A stretch of DNA of 64,000 bases, taken from contig NZ_JAPQNS010000015.1 in the NCBI RefSeq assembly GCF_028867935.1, positions 124,001 through 188,000 on the forward strand, given 5' to 3'. The notes beneath the pieces are model-generated. The model was not told the origin of the DNA, ran no database searches, and worked only from the letters and a program-made list of their open reading frames with translations. The DNA is from Flavobacterium sp. SUN052. Its GTDB lineage: Bacteria > Bacteroidota > Bacteroidia > Flavobacteriales > Flavobacteriaceae. Within the stretch, counting starts at the first letter, position 1. Every line of letters begins with the position of its first letter. The position numbers and the translations under genes were made by a program. This document shows, in pieces, positions 34,691-42,972 of the stretch.

Positions 34691-35958
34691 TGATTTCCTT
34701 AGATACAACCTCTTTAGTTAAAACCATAATTGGGCTTTTTCTGGCGTTAGCTGTCCTGCTTATCTGGGGGCAACAACGTCGGATTGTACCCATACTCAAT
34801 GCAAACGAACGAGCCACCCGCTGGCTGGCGTTTGTCGCACTTCGTTTGGTCCCGTTTGCCATTATCTACTTATTGCTTGATCAGGAGCCCCGCTCTGATG
34901 TCCAGTTTTTTTATGAGCGCGCGGTACCTGCCATGAAGGGCCAATTGGTGTACCGGGATTTCCTGTCGTACCATGCCCCTCTGTTTACATACATCACGGT
35001 AATACCGCTGTTTATCTGGAACAATGCCCGTGTCATTGTTCTGATGATGGCCATTATTGAGTTTATCATTGCTAATGGCACTTTTCGGTACCTGCGCTCG
35101 TCCACGCCCGACGCCCTCTTACGCTTTGTTTTGTATTATATGTTGCCGCTGCCGTTTGTGGCTATGATACTAAGCAGTGAGGAAGATGTCTGGATGTGGG
35201 GCTTTGGCCTGCTTACACTGGCCCTGCCAACAAGCCTCAGCGAGCGCCGGTATGCGTTTCTGACGGGACTAATTTGGGCAGTGGGAATGCTCACCATCAA
35301 GTTTATGCTTGTTGTGCTGCTGATTCCGCTATTCTTCCTGATTCGCCAACGTTTCTATTATTTGCTTGGGCTAATCGTGGTGGGCATTCCATCGGTATTA
35401 ATCCTCTATGCCATCATGGGAACAGCTTTTCTGATGCCTATTCAGCATTCGTCCAATGCAATGGCACCGAATATGGTCAGCGTATTGCGGCCCATTCTGG
35501 GTAGTCTGTTTGGGCAGGTTTCCCTCACTAGTTTAAACTGGGTTGGGCTTATCGGCACCATTGGGGGCGGTTCGTGGGTGGCGTGGCAATTCCGCGAGTT
35601 GGGCTATCGGCGGGCTTTTCCGTTGGTTTTCTGCTTTGTGTTTGGCCTCTTTATGATTCTATTGCCGAGCGCGCCGGGCTATTATCTGTTTACGCAGGAA
35701 ATGGCCCTCGTATTTGTAATATTAGCCAACACCCGAACCCATTGGCTTCGGTTTTCGCTGCTGAATTTCCTATTGGTTATTCAACCTATCCTGATGATTG
35801 TGTATGCCAACAATACACAATATACGAACTTGTCGATGCTGACTAACCCCATTTATGGGCTCGACTACGTTATTCAGGTCATAGAGTTCGCTCTGCTTGT
35901 TTGGATAGTAGTACTCACGTATAAAAAATTAAAAGTAGTAGAAGGCATTCCCGATTGA
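34690..35958 (+). CDS. Polytopic membrane protein, probable GT-C glycosyltransferase
   Basis: A 422-residue protein with about ten membrane segments. The ATG at 34690 overlaps the previous stop; a longer open frame upstream lies inside the GT2 gene. The first large loop holds SDVQFFYERAVPAMKGQLVYRD, followed by YHAPLFTY, which is the DxxxYY...G..YRDF pattern of GT-C enzymes (GT87/DUF2029 type) that use lipid-linked sugars. A weak paralogue follows. Together with the flanking GtrB-like enzymes it could transfer a sugar in the periplasm. The exact family needs a profile search. Confidence 0.72.
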   Translation: MISLDTTSLVKTIIGLFLALAVLLIWGQQRRIVPILNANERATRWLAFVALRLVPFAIIYLLLDQEPRSDVQFFYERAVPAMKGQLVYRDFLSYHAPLFTYITVIPLFIWNNARVIVLMMAIIEFIIANGTFRYLRSSTPDALLRFVLYYMLPLPFVAMILSSEEDVWMWGFGLLTLALPTSLSERRYAFLTGLIWAVGMLTIKFMLVVLLIPLFFLIRQRFYYLLGLIVVGIPSVLILYAIMGTAFLMPIQHSSNAMAPNMVSVLRPILGSLFGQVSLTSLNWVGLIGTIGGGSWVAWQFRELGYRRAFPLVFCFVFGLFMILLPSAPGYYLFTQEMALVFVILANTRTHWLRFSLLNFLLVIQPILMIVYANNTQYTNLSMLTNPIYGLDYVIQVIEFALLVWIVVLTYKKLKVVEGIPD

Positions 35959-35986
35959 CTGGTACCCTATCCGCTGCTTCTTTATC

Positions 35987-37315
35987 ATGTTCATAGTCTT
36001 TGTAAAAACAGCCGTTTCCGTTGGGCTGTGTGTTTGGTTGGCGGTGTTGCTTTGGCAGCGGCTAACCATTACCAATTACCTGCAACAGCACCACCGCAAA
36101 CCGTGGATTGCAGCTTTCTACCTACTCTTCAGGCTTTTGCCTATTGTGCTTACCTACTTCGTACTGGGTTATAAGCCTACATCCGATGTAGAATTCTATT
36201 ACTATCCAATTGCTAATACGGCCCGGCAGTTTGGCCTCGTCTATCGCGATGTGTATTGCCCATACAGTCCGTTTTTTGGGTACTGGCTTTCTCTGCCTTT
36301 GCACATCTGGAACGATATGCGGGCTATTGTGATAGCCATGACGGGTATTGAGTTACTGGCCGTATATGTTACGTATCGGATTTATAGGGGTACAGAGAAC
36401 AACGGACAGCGGCTCTTTCGGGCGTTGTTCTATTTCAGTTTGCCCATTCCGTTTGTCATGTGCGTGTTTAGTGGGCAGGAAGATGTAGCCCTGTGGTTGT
36501 TTGCGCTTTGGGCTGTTTGGGTTTGGCAACAGCAGAAAAGCCCATTTTGGGGTGGCGTATTACTCGCCTTGGGCATACTCTCAACGAAGGCCGTTTTTGT
36601 CTTTCTGCTGATCCCGATCTTTCTGATGACTCCCCACAAGCAGAAGATGTCATTAGTGGCAGGCATGGCGCTGTTGGCACTACCTGTAGTGGCCTTCTTG
36701 TACTGGAAAACAGGCCTGCTTTTCCTCGAACAACCTCTCGATGAAGGCGAATACCTAAAAGCTCCCAATTGGCGATCGCTGCTCAATCCGATTGTTGGAG
36801 GGCTGGTTCCCGAAAATGGAGGTATCTGGAAATGGGTTACTATGGGCATCACCGTAATCATTATTTCATTGACGGGGCTGCACGCCTACGGCAAGCGCCT
36901 GGTAGAGACCCTACCAATGATTTTTCTGGTTGCCTTCGGAGCCATGACGGTGCTTCAGCAAAATGCGGTGAGCAACTATGCCTACCTGTTTATGCTGCCG
37001 CTAGTTTTCACCGTCACCGACTTCAAAAATCGGACTACTACCATTTTACTCATTATTTTTAACTCACTGGCAGCTATCCATCCCTCGTTCTGGTGGCGTA
37101 TCGGGCAGCCTTTTTACAAAGGATTCAGCATGTTTAGCCGCTTCGATTACTTCGTAGAGTACGGAATGGAAATCGCACTCATTGCCGGATTTATTTACTA
37201 CGCGCTTCAGGGTGCCCAATCAATCGACGGACTACCATTATCGGCAGAGGACGGTCCGACGGGTCGGGGATTTAGAAATCGCTCGTTCAAAAGTCGTTTA
37301 TTTGGGATCAACTAA
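35987..37315 (+). CDS. Polytopic membrane protein, probable GT-C glycosyltransferase (paralogue)
   Basis: A 442-residue protein with about ten membrane segments, weakly similar to the previous gene: YFVLGYKPTSDVEFYYYPI, FGLVYRDVYCPYSPFFGYW and HIWNDMRAIVIAM line up with its LVPFAIIYLLLDQEPRSDVQ, LVYRDFLSYHAPLFTY and FIWNNARVIVLM. The shared SDVxFxY...YRD motif suggests the same catalytic fold with a different acceptor or donor. The gap to the upstream gene is 28 bases; the next gene follows after six. The C-terminal 30 residues are basic and polar, probably cytoplasmic. Confidence 0.72.
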   Translation: MFIVFVKTAVSVGLCVWLAVLLWQRLTITNYLQQHHRKPWIAAFYLLFRLLPIVLTYFVLGYKPTSDVEFYYYPIANTARQFGLVYRDVYCPYSPFFGYWLSLPLHIWNDMRAIVIAMTGIELLAVYVTYRIYRGTENNGQRLFRALFYFSLPIPFVMCVFSGQEDVALWLFALWAVWVWQQQKSPFWGGVLLALGILSTKAVFVFLLIPIFLMTPHKQKMSLVAGMALLALPVVAFLYWKTGLLFLEQPLDEGEYLKAPNWRSLLNPIVGGLVPENGGIWKWVTMGITVIIISLTGLHAYGKRLVETLPMIFLVAFGAMTVLQQNAVSNYAYLFMLPLVFTVTDFKNRTTTILLIIFNSLAAIHPSFWWRIGQPFYKGFSMFSRFDYFVEYGMEIALIAGFIYYALQGAQSIDGLPLSAEDGPTGRGFRNRSFKSRLFGIN

Positions 37316-37321
37316 TAAGAT

Positions 37322-38314
37322 ATGGACGCACCTTTAGTTTCCATCGTAGCTCCCCTTTTCAATGAGCGTGAATCGTTTGGGCCATTGGTCGAACGGCTTA
37401 ACGCACTCATGGACAGCCTGCCTTACCGTGTGGAAGTGGTATTGGTGGACGATGGAAGCCGCGACAATACCGCAGACCTCATCCGGCTAACAGCCCTTGC
37501 CGATCCTCGATACCATGGGGTGTTGCTGGCTCGTAATTTCGGTCACCAGACAGCAGTTACGGCCGGCATGGCAGCGGCTATGGGTTCTGAAGCGATCCTG
37601 ATCATCGACGGTGACTTGCAAGACCCCCCCGAACTATTACCCGAGTTTTACGGACATATCCAAAATGGTTACGACGTTGTGTACGCCGTCCGGCGGAAAC
37701 GAAAAGAAGGAATTCTGAAGCGGTTTGCCTACTCAACGTTCTACCGAATTCTGAAAAGCATCTCCTACGTGGACATTCCCCTAGACAGCGGTGATTTTTC
37801 GATGGTGAGCCGCCGGGTAGTAAATATCATGAAACAGATGCCCGAAGAAAGTAGGTTCTTGCGCGGCATGCGAAGCTGGATTGGCTTTAAACAGATTGGC
37901 GTAGAATACGAACGAAGCGAGCGGGTGGCCGGTGTACCCAAATATTCCTTCAAGATGTTGCGACAGCTAGCTTACAACGGCATTTTCAACTTCAGTGAGT
38001 TTCCCATCAAGTTCATTATCCGAACGGGAGCGTTGGCTATCGGCATTGCCCTGATCTATCTGATTCAAACGCTGATCAAGAAATACGTGTTTGGAACGGT
38101 TCCACAAGGGTTCACAGCGCTGCTTTTCGTGATTATCCTGTTCAGCGGTATTCAGTTAATGGCCCTTGGCATTATCGGCGAGTATGTACTACGGGTGTTT
38201 TTTCAGGTGAAAGGCCGACCTTTGTTCGTAGTTCGGGAAGAAATTCGAAACGGTGCTGTCAGGTCTCCTGACCTGATTCTTAACGGGTTTCCAACCCGGA
38301 CCGAGCCTAATTAA
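37322..38314 (+). CDS. GT2 family glycosyltransferase, GtrB/ArnC-like
   Basis: A 330-residue enzyme with clear motifs of the polyprenyl-phosphate glycosyltransferase group: SIVAPLFNERESFGPLVERL, VVLVDDGSRDNTADLI, LLARNFGHQTAVTAGM, LIIDGDLQDPPELLPEFY and RRKRKEG. Two membrane helices lie near residues 235-300 (IRTGALAIGIALIYLI and ALLFVIILFSGIQLMALGII). Known relatives (GtrB, ArnC, DPM synthase) make undecaprenyl- or dolichyl-phospho-sugars. It is a better match to the family than the first GT2 gene of the operon. No GtrA flippase is encoded here. Confidence 0.93.
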   Translation: MDAPLVSIVAPLFNERESFGPLVERLNALMDSLPYRVEVVLVDDGSRDNTADLIRLTALADPRYHGVLLARNFGHQTAVTAGMAAAMGSEAILIIDGDLQDPPELLPEFYGHIQNGYDVVYAVRRKRKEGILKRFAYSTFYRILKSISYVDIPLDSGDFSMVSRRVVNIMKQMPEESRFLRGMRSWIGFKQIGVEYERSERVAGVPKYSFKMLRQLAYNGIFNFSEFPIKFIIRTGALAIGIALIYLIQTLIKKYVFGTVPQGFTALLFVIILFSGIQLMALGIIGEYVLRVFFQVKGRPLFVVREEIRNGAVRSPDLILNGFPTRTEPN

Positions 38315-38317
38315 ACC

Positions 38318-39814
38318 ATGCTTTTTAATTCGCTTCAATTTCTGCTCTTTTTCGTCGTGGTGACGATCCTTTATTTCAGCCTCCGATTTCGGCTGAGGTG
38401 GGCGTTGCTGCTGGCCGCCAGTTGTTATTTCTACATGGTGTTTCAGCCGGCGTATATCCTGATTCTGTTTCTCACCATTGTTATCGATTACATTGCCGGA
38501 ATCTGGATTGAGAAGACCAGCGGACCCGCCCGGCGGTGGCTACTTATTCTGTCGCTGATTTCGAATATTGGTATCCTGGCATTTTTCAAATACCTCGGCT
38601 TTTTCACCGAAAATATCGCTTTTCTGTTTGATGCGCTCCATCTGCCAAATATCGCCGATAGTATTACAGCAGGCACCAACCGGGTTTTCGTAGGGGTGGT
38701 AAAACTGTTCGGGCAGAGCGGCATCGACTCCTTTAAAGACAACATGAATATCCTGCCCATCGGTCTGTCGTTCCACACGTTTCAGGCCATGAGCTATACC
38801 ATTGAGGTATACCGGGGCAGTCAGAAAGCTGAACGGCATTTTGGTATTTATGCACTATATGTGATGTTTTATCCACAATTGGTAGCCGGGCCAATTGAGC
38901 GACCTCAAAACGTACTGCATCAGTTTCATACACCACACGCCTATAATTTTGAAGAGGTAAAAGCAGGCCTGATGCAAATGGCCTTTGGCTTTTTCAAGAA
39001 GTGCGTGATTGCCGACCGGCTCGTGCTCTTTCTCGACCCAGCATTCAAACATCCCGATCAGCACAATGGGCTGTCATTATTGCTGGCTACCTTCTTCTTC
39101 ACAATCCAGATCTACTGCGACTTCTCAGCCTATTCCGACATTGCCATCGGGGCAGCCCGCGTGATGGGTTTCAAGTTGATGGACAACTTCCGAACGCCTT
39201 ATTTTTCACATTCTATTTCGGAGTTCTGGCGACGGTGGCACATCTCGCTATCCAGCTGGTTTCGCGATTATCTGTACATCCCGTTGGGCGGCAACCGCAA
39301 GGGTGAAGCGCGCACTTATTTCAACCGTTTCGTTGTATTTCTGGCCAGTGGTCTCTGGCACGGCGCTAACTGGACCTATATTATCTGGGGAGGTCTACAC
39401 GGATTGTACATTGTACTCGACATTGCTAAAGACAAGTATTTTCCGGGTCCTAAAAGTAGCAGCAGGCAGCAGCAGTTGGCGGGGTTCGGCCGGATCACTG
39501 GTATCGCGTTTACTTTTGTGCTGGTGATGTTGACCTGGGTGTTTTTCAGGGCGGTTTCGGTGAGCGACGCCTTCCTGATTCTGGGCCGGATTTTTACCCT
39601 CTCCCCTACTGACCCATTGCAATCACCCCTAAACCGCACTGAGTTGTGGTTTATCTTTGGCCTGATTGTATTCCTATTTCTGAAAGAGCGGTTCTATTTC
39701 GTTATCCCAACGCGCAACACCGCCCGGTTCGCGATGCTGTTTGGCCTGATCGCCTTCTTGACGTACCTCTTTGGAGTGTTTACTTCAAATCAGTTTATCT
39801 ACTTTCAGTTCTAA
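38318..39814 (+). CDS. MBOAT family membrane O-acyltransferase (second)
   Basis: A 498-residue AlgI-like MBOAT protein starting MLFNSLQFLLFFVVV. Conserved features are FHTFQAMSYTIEVYRG, PQLVAGPIERPQN, YCDFSAYSDIAIGAARVMG, FWRRWHISLSSWFRDYLYIP (about residue 302 onward) and GLWHGANWTYIIWGGLHG with the probable catalytic His near 348. It ends the glycan operon, three bases after the GT2 gene. Unlike the first MBOAT gene at 6.7 kb it has no AlgX/AlgJ-like partner next to it; it may share that protein or act on a lipid-linked sugar directly. Confidence 0.93.
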   Translation: MLFNSLQFLLFFVVVTILYFSLRFRLRWALLLAASCYFYMVFQPAYILILFLTIVIDYIAGIWIEKTSGPARRWLLILSLISNIGILAFFKYLGFFTENIAFLFDALHLPNIADSITAGTNRVFVGVVKLFGQSGIDSFKDNMNILPIGLSFHTFQAMSYTIEVYRGSQKAERHFGIYALYVMFYPQLVAGPIERPQNVLHQFHTPHAYNFEEVKAGLMQMAFGFFKKCVIADRLVLFLDPAFKHPDQHNGLSLLLATFFFTIQIYCDFSAYSDIAIGAARVMGFKLMDNFRTPYFSHSISEFWRRWHISLSSWFRDYLYIPLGGNRKGEARTYFNRFVVFLASGLWHGANWTYIIWGGLHGLYIVLDIAKDKYFPGPKSSSRQQQLAGFGRITGIAFTFVLVMLTWVFFRAVSVSDAFLILGRIFTLSPTDPLQSPLNRTELWFIFGLIVFLFLKERFYFVIPTRNTARFAMLFGLIAFLTYLFGVFTSNQFIYFQF

Positions 39815-39829
39815 AGCCGCCTTAGACTT

Positions 39830-40102
39830 TTAAGAGAATTTCTCTTTTAAAAAATTCATGATCGTATCCAGCTTATCATTCGTTTGCTGGTGTGCTGCCT
39901 TATTTTCGATAGTTAGGCTGGCTACTGCACGAGCAAGTGTATCAACTTTTGAAGAGAGCTTGGCATCAAGAGCATCGACTTTTGCATCAGCATTTTCAGC
40001 TATTTCAAAAGTTTTGGTGGCCAATATTTCAAGTCGATCCTGCTTTTGAAGCATCTCGGCCATAATCTCTTCTAACTGGCTAAATCGCCTTTCTGGGTTC
40101 AT
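39830..40102 (-). CDS. Small coiled-coil protein
   Basis: A protein of about 90 residues from the ATG at 40102 (an upstream in-frame start adds ten residues). It is almost wholly helical with heptad patterns (QLEEIMAEMLQKQDRLEIL, ALDAKLSSKVDTLARAV) and ends NFLKEKFS. It resembles short regulatory or tether-type coiled coils seen near Uma2-type or other accessory genes in Bacteroidota, but I cannot name a family. It is convergent with the MBOAT gene, 15 bases apart. Confidence 0.5.
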   Translation of the reverse strand: MNPERRFSQLEEIMAEMLQKQDRLEILATKTFEIAENADAKVDALDAKLSSKVDTLARAVASLTIENKAAHQQTNDKLDTIMNFLKEKFS

Positions 40103-40197
40103 ACTATACAGTGGGTAGTTTCTTATCAACAATGATACAAAAAATCATTTACATCACCAGCCATCTCCGCTTATCCAAGAATCGTAACAGCTTACTT

Positions 40198-40692
40198 TCA
40201 ATTCTGAGGAGTTGGCTCTTCAGTCCCAATTCCCTCTTTTTTCAGTTTTGACTCCGCGTCTTTGATGGCTTCTTCAACAGAGTGCGATTTACGGAGGTCG
40301 CTCTTCTTACGGGTGAGCTCAGCCATTGTCTGGTAGTGATGGCAGAGCACGTTGAGTTCTTCGTCCGATAAATCTTCCACTGCCACCAGGCGATTACTCG
40401 CTCCGGTAGTGGCTGCAATCAATTCATTAAGTTTCAACTGAACAGCCAGTGACTCCTTGTTTTGGGCTTTCTGGATAATAAAGACCATCAAAAAAGTTAC
40501 TATGGTTGTGCCAGTATTGATTACCAACTGCCAGGTTTCAGAATAACCAAAAATAGGGCCCGTCGCGGCCCAGATCACAACAACTGCAAGGGCGATCAAA
40601 AAAGCGGATGAGCTACCCGTAACTTTAGTTGCGTAGGTTGCCATCCGATCGAAAACCGTTGCTTTCTGAGCCGTTTTATCTGTAGTTTCCAT
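40198..40692 (-). CDS. Low-affinity iron permease family protein
   Basis: A 164-residue membrane protein. Two helices (ALAVVVIWAATGPIFGY and INTGTTIVTFLMVFIIQ) and the following QKAQNKESLAVQLKLNELIAA match the low-affinity iron permease (Fet4-like) family; bacterial proteins of this size contain only this core. A charged C-terminal helix pair follows. The family name comes from yeast Fet4; iron transport has not been shown for most bacterial members. The gene stands alone. Confidence 0.85.
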   Translation of the reverse strand: METTDKTAQKATVFDRMATYATKVTGSSSAFLIALAVVVIWAATGPIFGYSETWQLVINTGTTIVTFLMVFIIQKAQNKESLAVQLKLNELIAATTGASNRLVAVEDLSDEELNVLCHHYQTMAELTRKKSDLRKSHSVEEAIKDAESKLKKEGIGTEEPTPQN

Positions 40693-40789
40693 GAATGTGT
40701 CGAATTGATTTCATGGAAGAAACTACTCAGTAGCTTTTCTGATTGTGGGCACCACAAAAAAAGGCTTGAACGGGTACATTAGCCCCCTC

Positions 40790-42331
40790 TTATCCAGCCC
40801 AATTTTCCCGGTCCAGGCTCCGGTATTGAATAGCCTCCGCTAAGTGTTCGATCTTGATCTCCTCCGAACCAGCCAGATCAGCAATCGTGCGCGACACTTT
40901 CAGAATACGGTCGTAGGCACGGGCCGAAAGGCCAAGCCGCTCCATAGCCGTCTTGAGCAGAATACGTCCGGCATCGTTGATAATGCAGGTATTTTTGACC
41001 ACCTGCGAAGGCATCATGGCATTGGAGTAAACGCCCTCGTCGTCGGCAAAACGGGCCGTTTGAATGGCTCGTGCTTTGATAACCCGCTCCCGGATAGTCT
41101 CGCTCGACTCCGAGGGACGGTTAGCCGTCATCTGGTCGAACGAAACAGGTGTGACTTCCACATGCAAATCGATACGGTCGAGCAGGGGGCCGCTGATTTT
41201 GTTGAGGTAGCGCTGCACCACACCCGGCCCACACACACATTCCTTGTCGGGGTGGTTGTAGTACCCGCAGGGGCATGGGTTCATACTAGCAATGAGCATG
41301 AAATTAGCCGGAAACTCCACCGCCCAACGCGCCCGCGAAATACTTACCCGACGTTCTTCAAGCGGTTGCCGCATCACTTCCAATGCAGACCGCTTGAATT
41401 CCGGCAGTTCATCTAAAAACAAAACGCCGTTATGCGATAAGGAGATTTCGCCCGGTTGGGGAAAACTGCCTCCACCAACCAATGCAGCATCTGAAATTGT
41501 GTGGTGCGGTGCTCGGTAAGGTCGCGTAGCAATCAGCGACGACTTGTTTCCCAGCTTACCCGCCACAGAATGGATCTTTGTTGTTTCCAAAGCTTCCTGT
41601 AAAGTCAGCGGGGGTAATATGGTGGGGAGCCTCTTGGCCAGCATTGTTTTACCAGCTCCTGGAGGCCCAATCATAATTACATTGTGCCCACCCGCAGCGG
41701 CAATTTCCAGTGCCCGTTTGATATTCTCCTGCCCCTGTACGTGCGAAAAATCGACATCGTAGGCGTTGAGGGTATCATAGAACAGATCGCGGGTGTCGGT
41801 AACGAGCGGAACAATGTCGAGCTTACCCTCAAAAAACTCGATAGCCTGTTGTATAGTCTCCACGCCAATTACGTCGAGACTGTTCACAATAGCTGCTTCA
41901 TGTGCGTTTTCAGCGGGTAGCACAAACCCTTTATAACCACGTTTGCGCGCTTCGATAGCAATGGGCAATACCCCCTTTATTGGGCGTAGGCGACCGTCAA
42001 GAGAAAGTTCGCCCATGATCACGTACTCATCCAGATGCTTTTCGGCAGTGATCTGTTCAGAGGCCTGCAACACACACAAAGCAATGGGTAGGTCGTACGA
42101 AGAGCCTTCCTTTCGGATATCGGCAGGAGCCAAATTCACAACAATCTTCTGGCGGGGCATTTTGTAACCCGAACATTTCAGCGAGGCTTCAACTCGGTGT
42201 TCGCTTTCTTTTACAGCACTGTCGGGCAGTCCGACGAGGTTAAAACCCAACCCCTGGGCAACAACTACTTCGATGGTGATCAGACTGGCATTGACGCCAT
42301 AGACTGCCGCGCCGAAGGTTTTAGAAAGCAT
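40790..42331 (-). CDS. YifB/ComM family magnesium-chelatase-like AAA+ ATPase
   Basis: A 513-residue protein. An N-terminal Lon-protease-like domain (residues 1-165, GFNLVGLPDSAVKESEHRV) precedes an AAA+ domain with Walker A MIGPPGAGKTMLAKRLP near 220 and Walker B VLFLDELPEF. A zinc-like CPCGYYNHPDKECVC segment and a C-terminal Mg_chelatase_C domain (GLSARAYDRILKVSRTIADL) follow. ComM drives branch migration during natural transformation in Vibrio and Acinetobacter. Here no competence genes are nearby. The start ATG at 42331 fits the family's MLSKTFGAAVYGV. Confidence 0.95.
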   Translation of the reverse strand: MLSKTFGAAVYGVNASLITIEVVVAQGLGFNLVGLPDSAVKESEHRVEASLKCSGYKMPRQKIVVNLAPADIRKEGSSYDLPIALCVLQASEQITAEKHLDEYVIMGELSLDGRLRPIKGVLPIAIEARKRGYKGFVLPAENAHEAAIVNSLDVIGVETIQQAIEFFEGKLDIVPLVTDTRDLFYDTLNAYDVDFSHVQGQENIKRALEIAAAGGHNVIMIGPPGAGKTMLAKRLPTILPPLTLQEALETTKIHSVAGKLGNKSSLIATRPYRAPHHTISDAALVGGGSFPQPGEISLSHNGVLFLDELPEFKRSALEVMRQPLEERRVSISRARWAVEFPANFMLIASMNPCPCGYYNHPDKECVCGPGVVQRYLNKISGPLLDRIDLHVEVTPVSFDQMTANRPSESSETIRERVIKARAIQTARFADDEGVYSNAMMPSQVVKNTCIINDAGRILLKTAMERLGLSARAYDRILKVSRTIADLAGSEEIKIEHLAEAIQYRSLDRENWAG

Positions 42332-42358
42332 ATTAATACGGTGGTATTATTTTAGTAC

Positions 42359-42382
42359 TTACTACGATTCTTACCGTAGTAA
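42359..42382 (-). terminator. Small hairpin at the end of the DUF5615 gene
   Basis: An 8-bp inverted repeat (42359-42366 with 42375-42382) with an 8-base loop overlaps the stop codon of the DUF5615 gene. It could attenuate read-through into yifB, whose start lies 28 bases on. The T-tract is poor. Confidence 0.35.
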
Positions 42383-42706
42383 TGATAGTGTAATCATTTC
42401 CTTTCGCAATAGTTGCTCAAGATAGTTTAACAATAAAGGGATGTACGCTTTCAGATTTGGTAAAACGTTACGGCCAATGTCTAAAACTACAATTGAAACT
42501 GGCAACGTCGTCTCATTTTGTTGATAAGGCATACTTTTATCAACGCCAACTAACACGTCGAAGTTATGCTCTGCCATAAGCCGAAGCAGCTGACCATTTT
42601 TAATACCGTTCCAACCCATAAATTTAACGGTAAAGACTTCATGGCCCGTCCCTTCGAAACTTAGGCGAAAACGAACATCGACATTCTCGTCAAGCAACAC
42701 CTTCAT
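42371..42706 (-). CDS. DUF5615 PIN-like protein, putative toxin
   Basis: A 111-residue protein from the ATG at 42706. It begins MKVLLDENVDVRFRLSFEG, the DUF5615 (Mut7-C/PIN-like) start with the first acidic residues, then GHEVFTVKFMGWNG, NFDVLVGVDKSMPYQQN and a C-terminal helix. Family members usually accompany a DUF433 gene, and the pair is regarded as a toxin-antitoxin or RNA-processing module, though it has little experimental support. The gene overlaps the upstream DUF433 gene by 17 bases. A further in-frame start upstream lies inside that gene. Confidence 0.82.
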   Translation of the reverse strand: MKVLLDENVDVRFRLSFEGTGHEVFTVKFMGWNGIKNGQLLRLMAEHNFDVLVGVDKSMPYQQNETTLPVSIVVLDIGRNVLPNLKAYIPLLLNYLEQLLRKEMITLSLLR

Positions 42707-42923
42707 ACTGGCTAGAAAAAGAGTTGAGCATCTTTGATGCCAACTCAATGACGACTTGAGCCTGTTGCCTTTCAACGGATGGATATCCTATCAAAAAATC
42801 ATCTAAAGAACTCTCTTCAAGGTGATCGAAGAGAGTTTGAATGGCTACCCTCGTGCCTTTAAAAACCGGCTTTCCACCTAATATTTCAGGGTCAACAACA
42901 ATAACTTCTCTTGCAGTCAGCAT
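42690..42923 (-). CDS. DUF433 domain protein, putative antitoxin
   Basis: A 77-residue protein from the ATG at 42923. The DUF433 pattern is complete: EVIVVDPEILGGKPVFKGTR, VAIQTLFDHLEES, and the helix-turn-helix-like LDDFLIGYPSVERQQAQVVI. It overlaps the DUF5615 gene by 17 bases, the usual order for this pair. The longer open frame upstream runs into the peptidase gene and is not credible. An imperfect palindrome centred on TTGTACAA about 20 bases upstream could be an operator. Confidence 0.85.
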   Translation of the reverse strand: MLTAREVIVVDPEILGGKPVFKGTRVAIQTLFDHLEESSLDDFLIGYPSVERQQAQVVIELASKMLNSFSSQYEGVA

Positions 42924-42972
42924 AACACAATTCGTTTTGTACAACGAAATTAACCTACAACCAAACGCCCTT

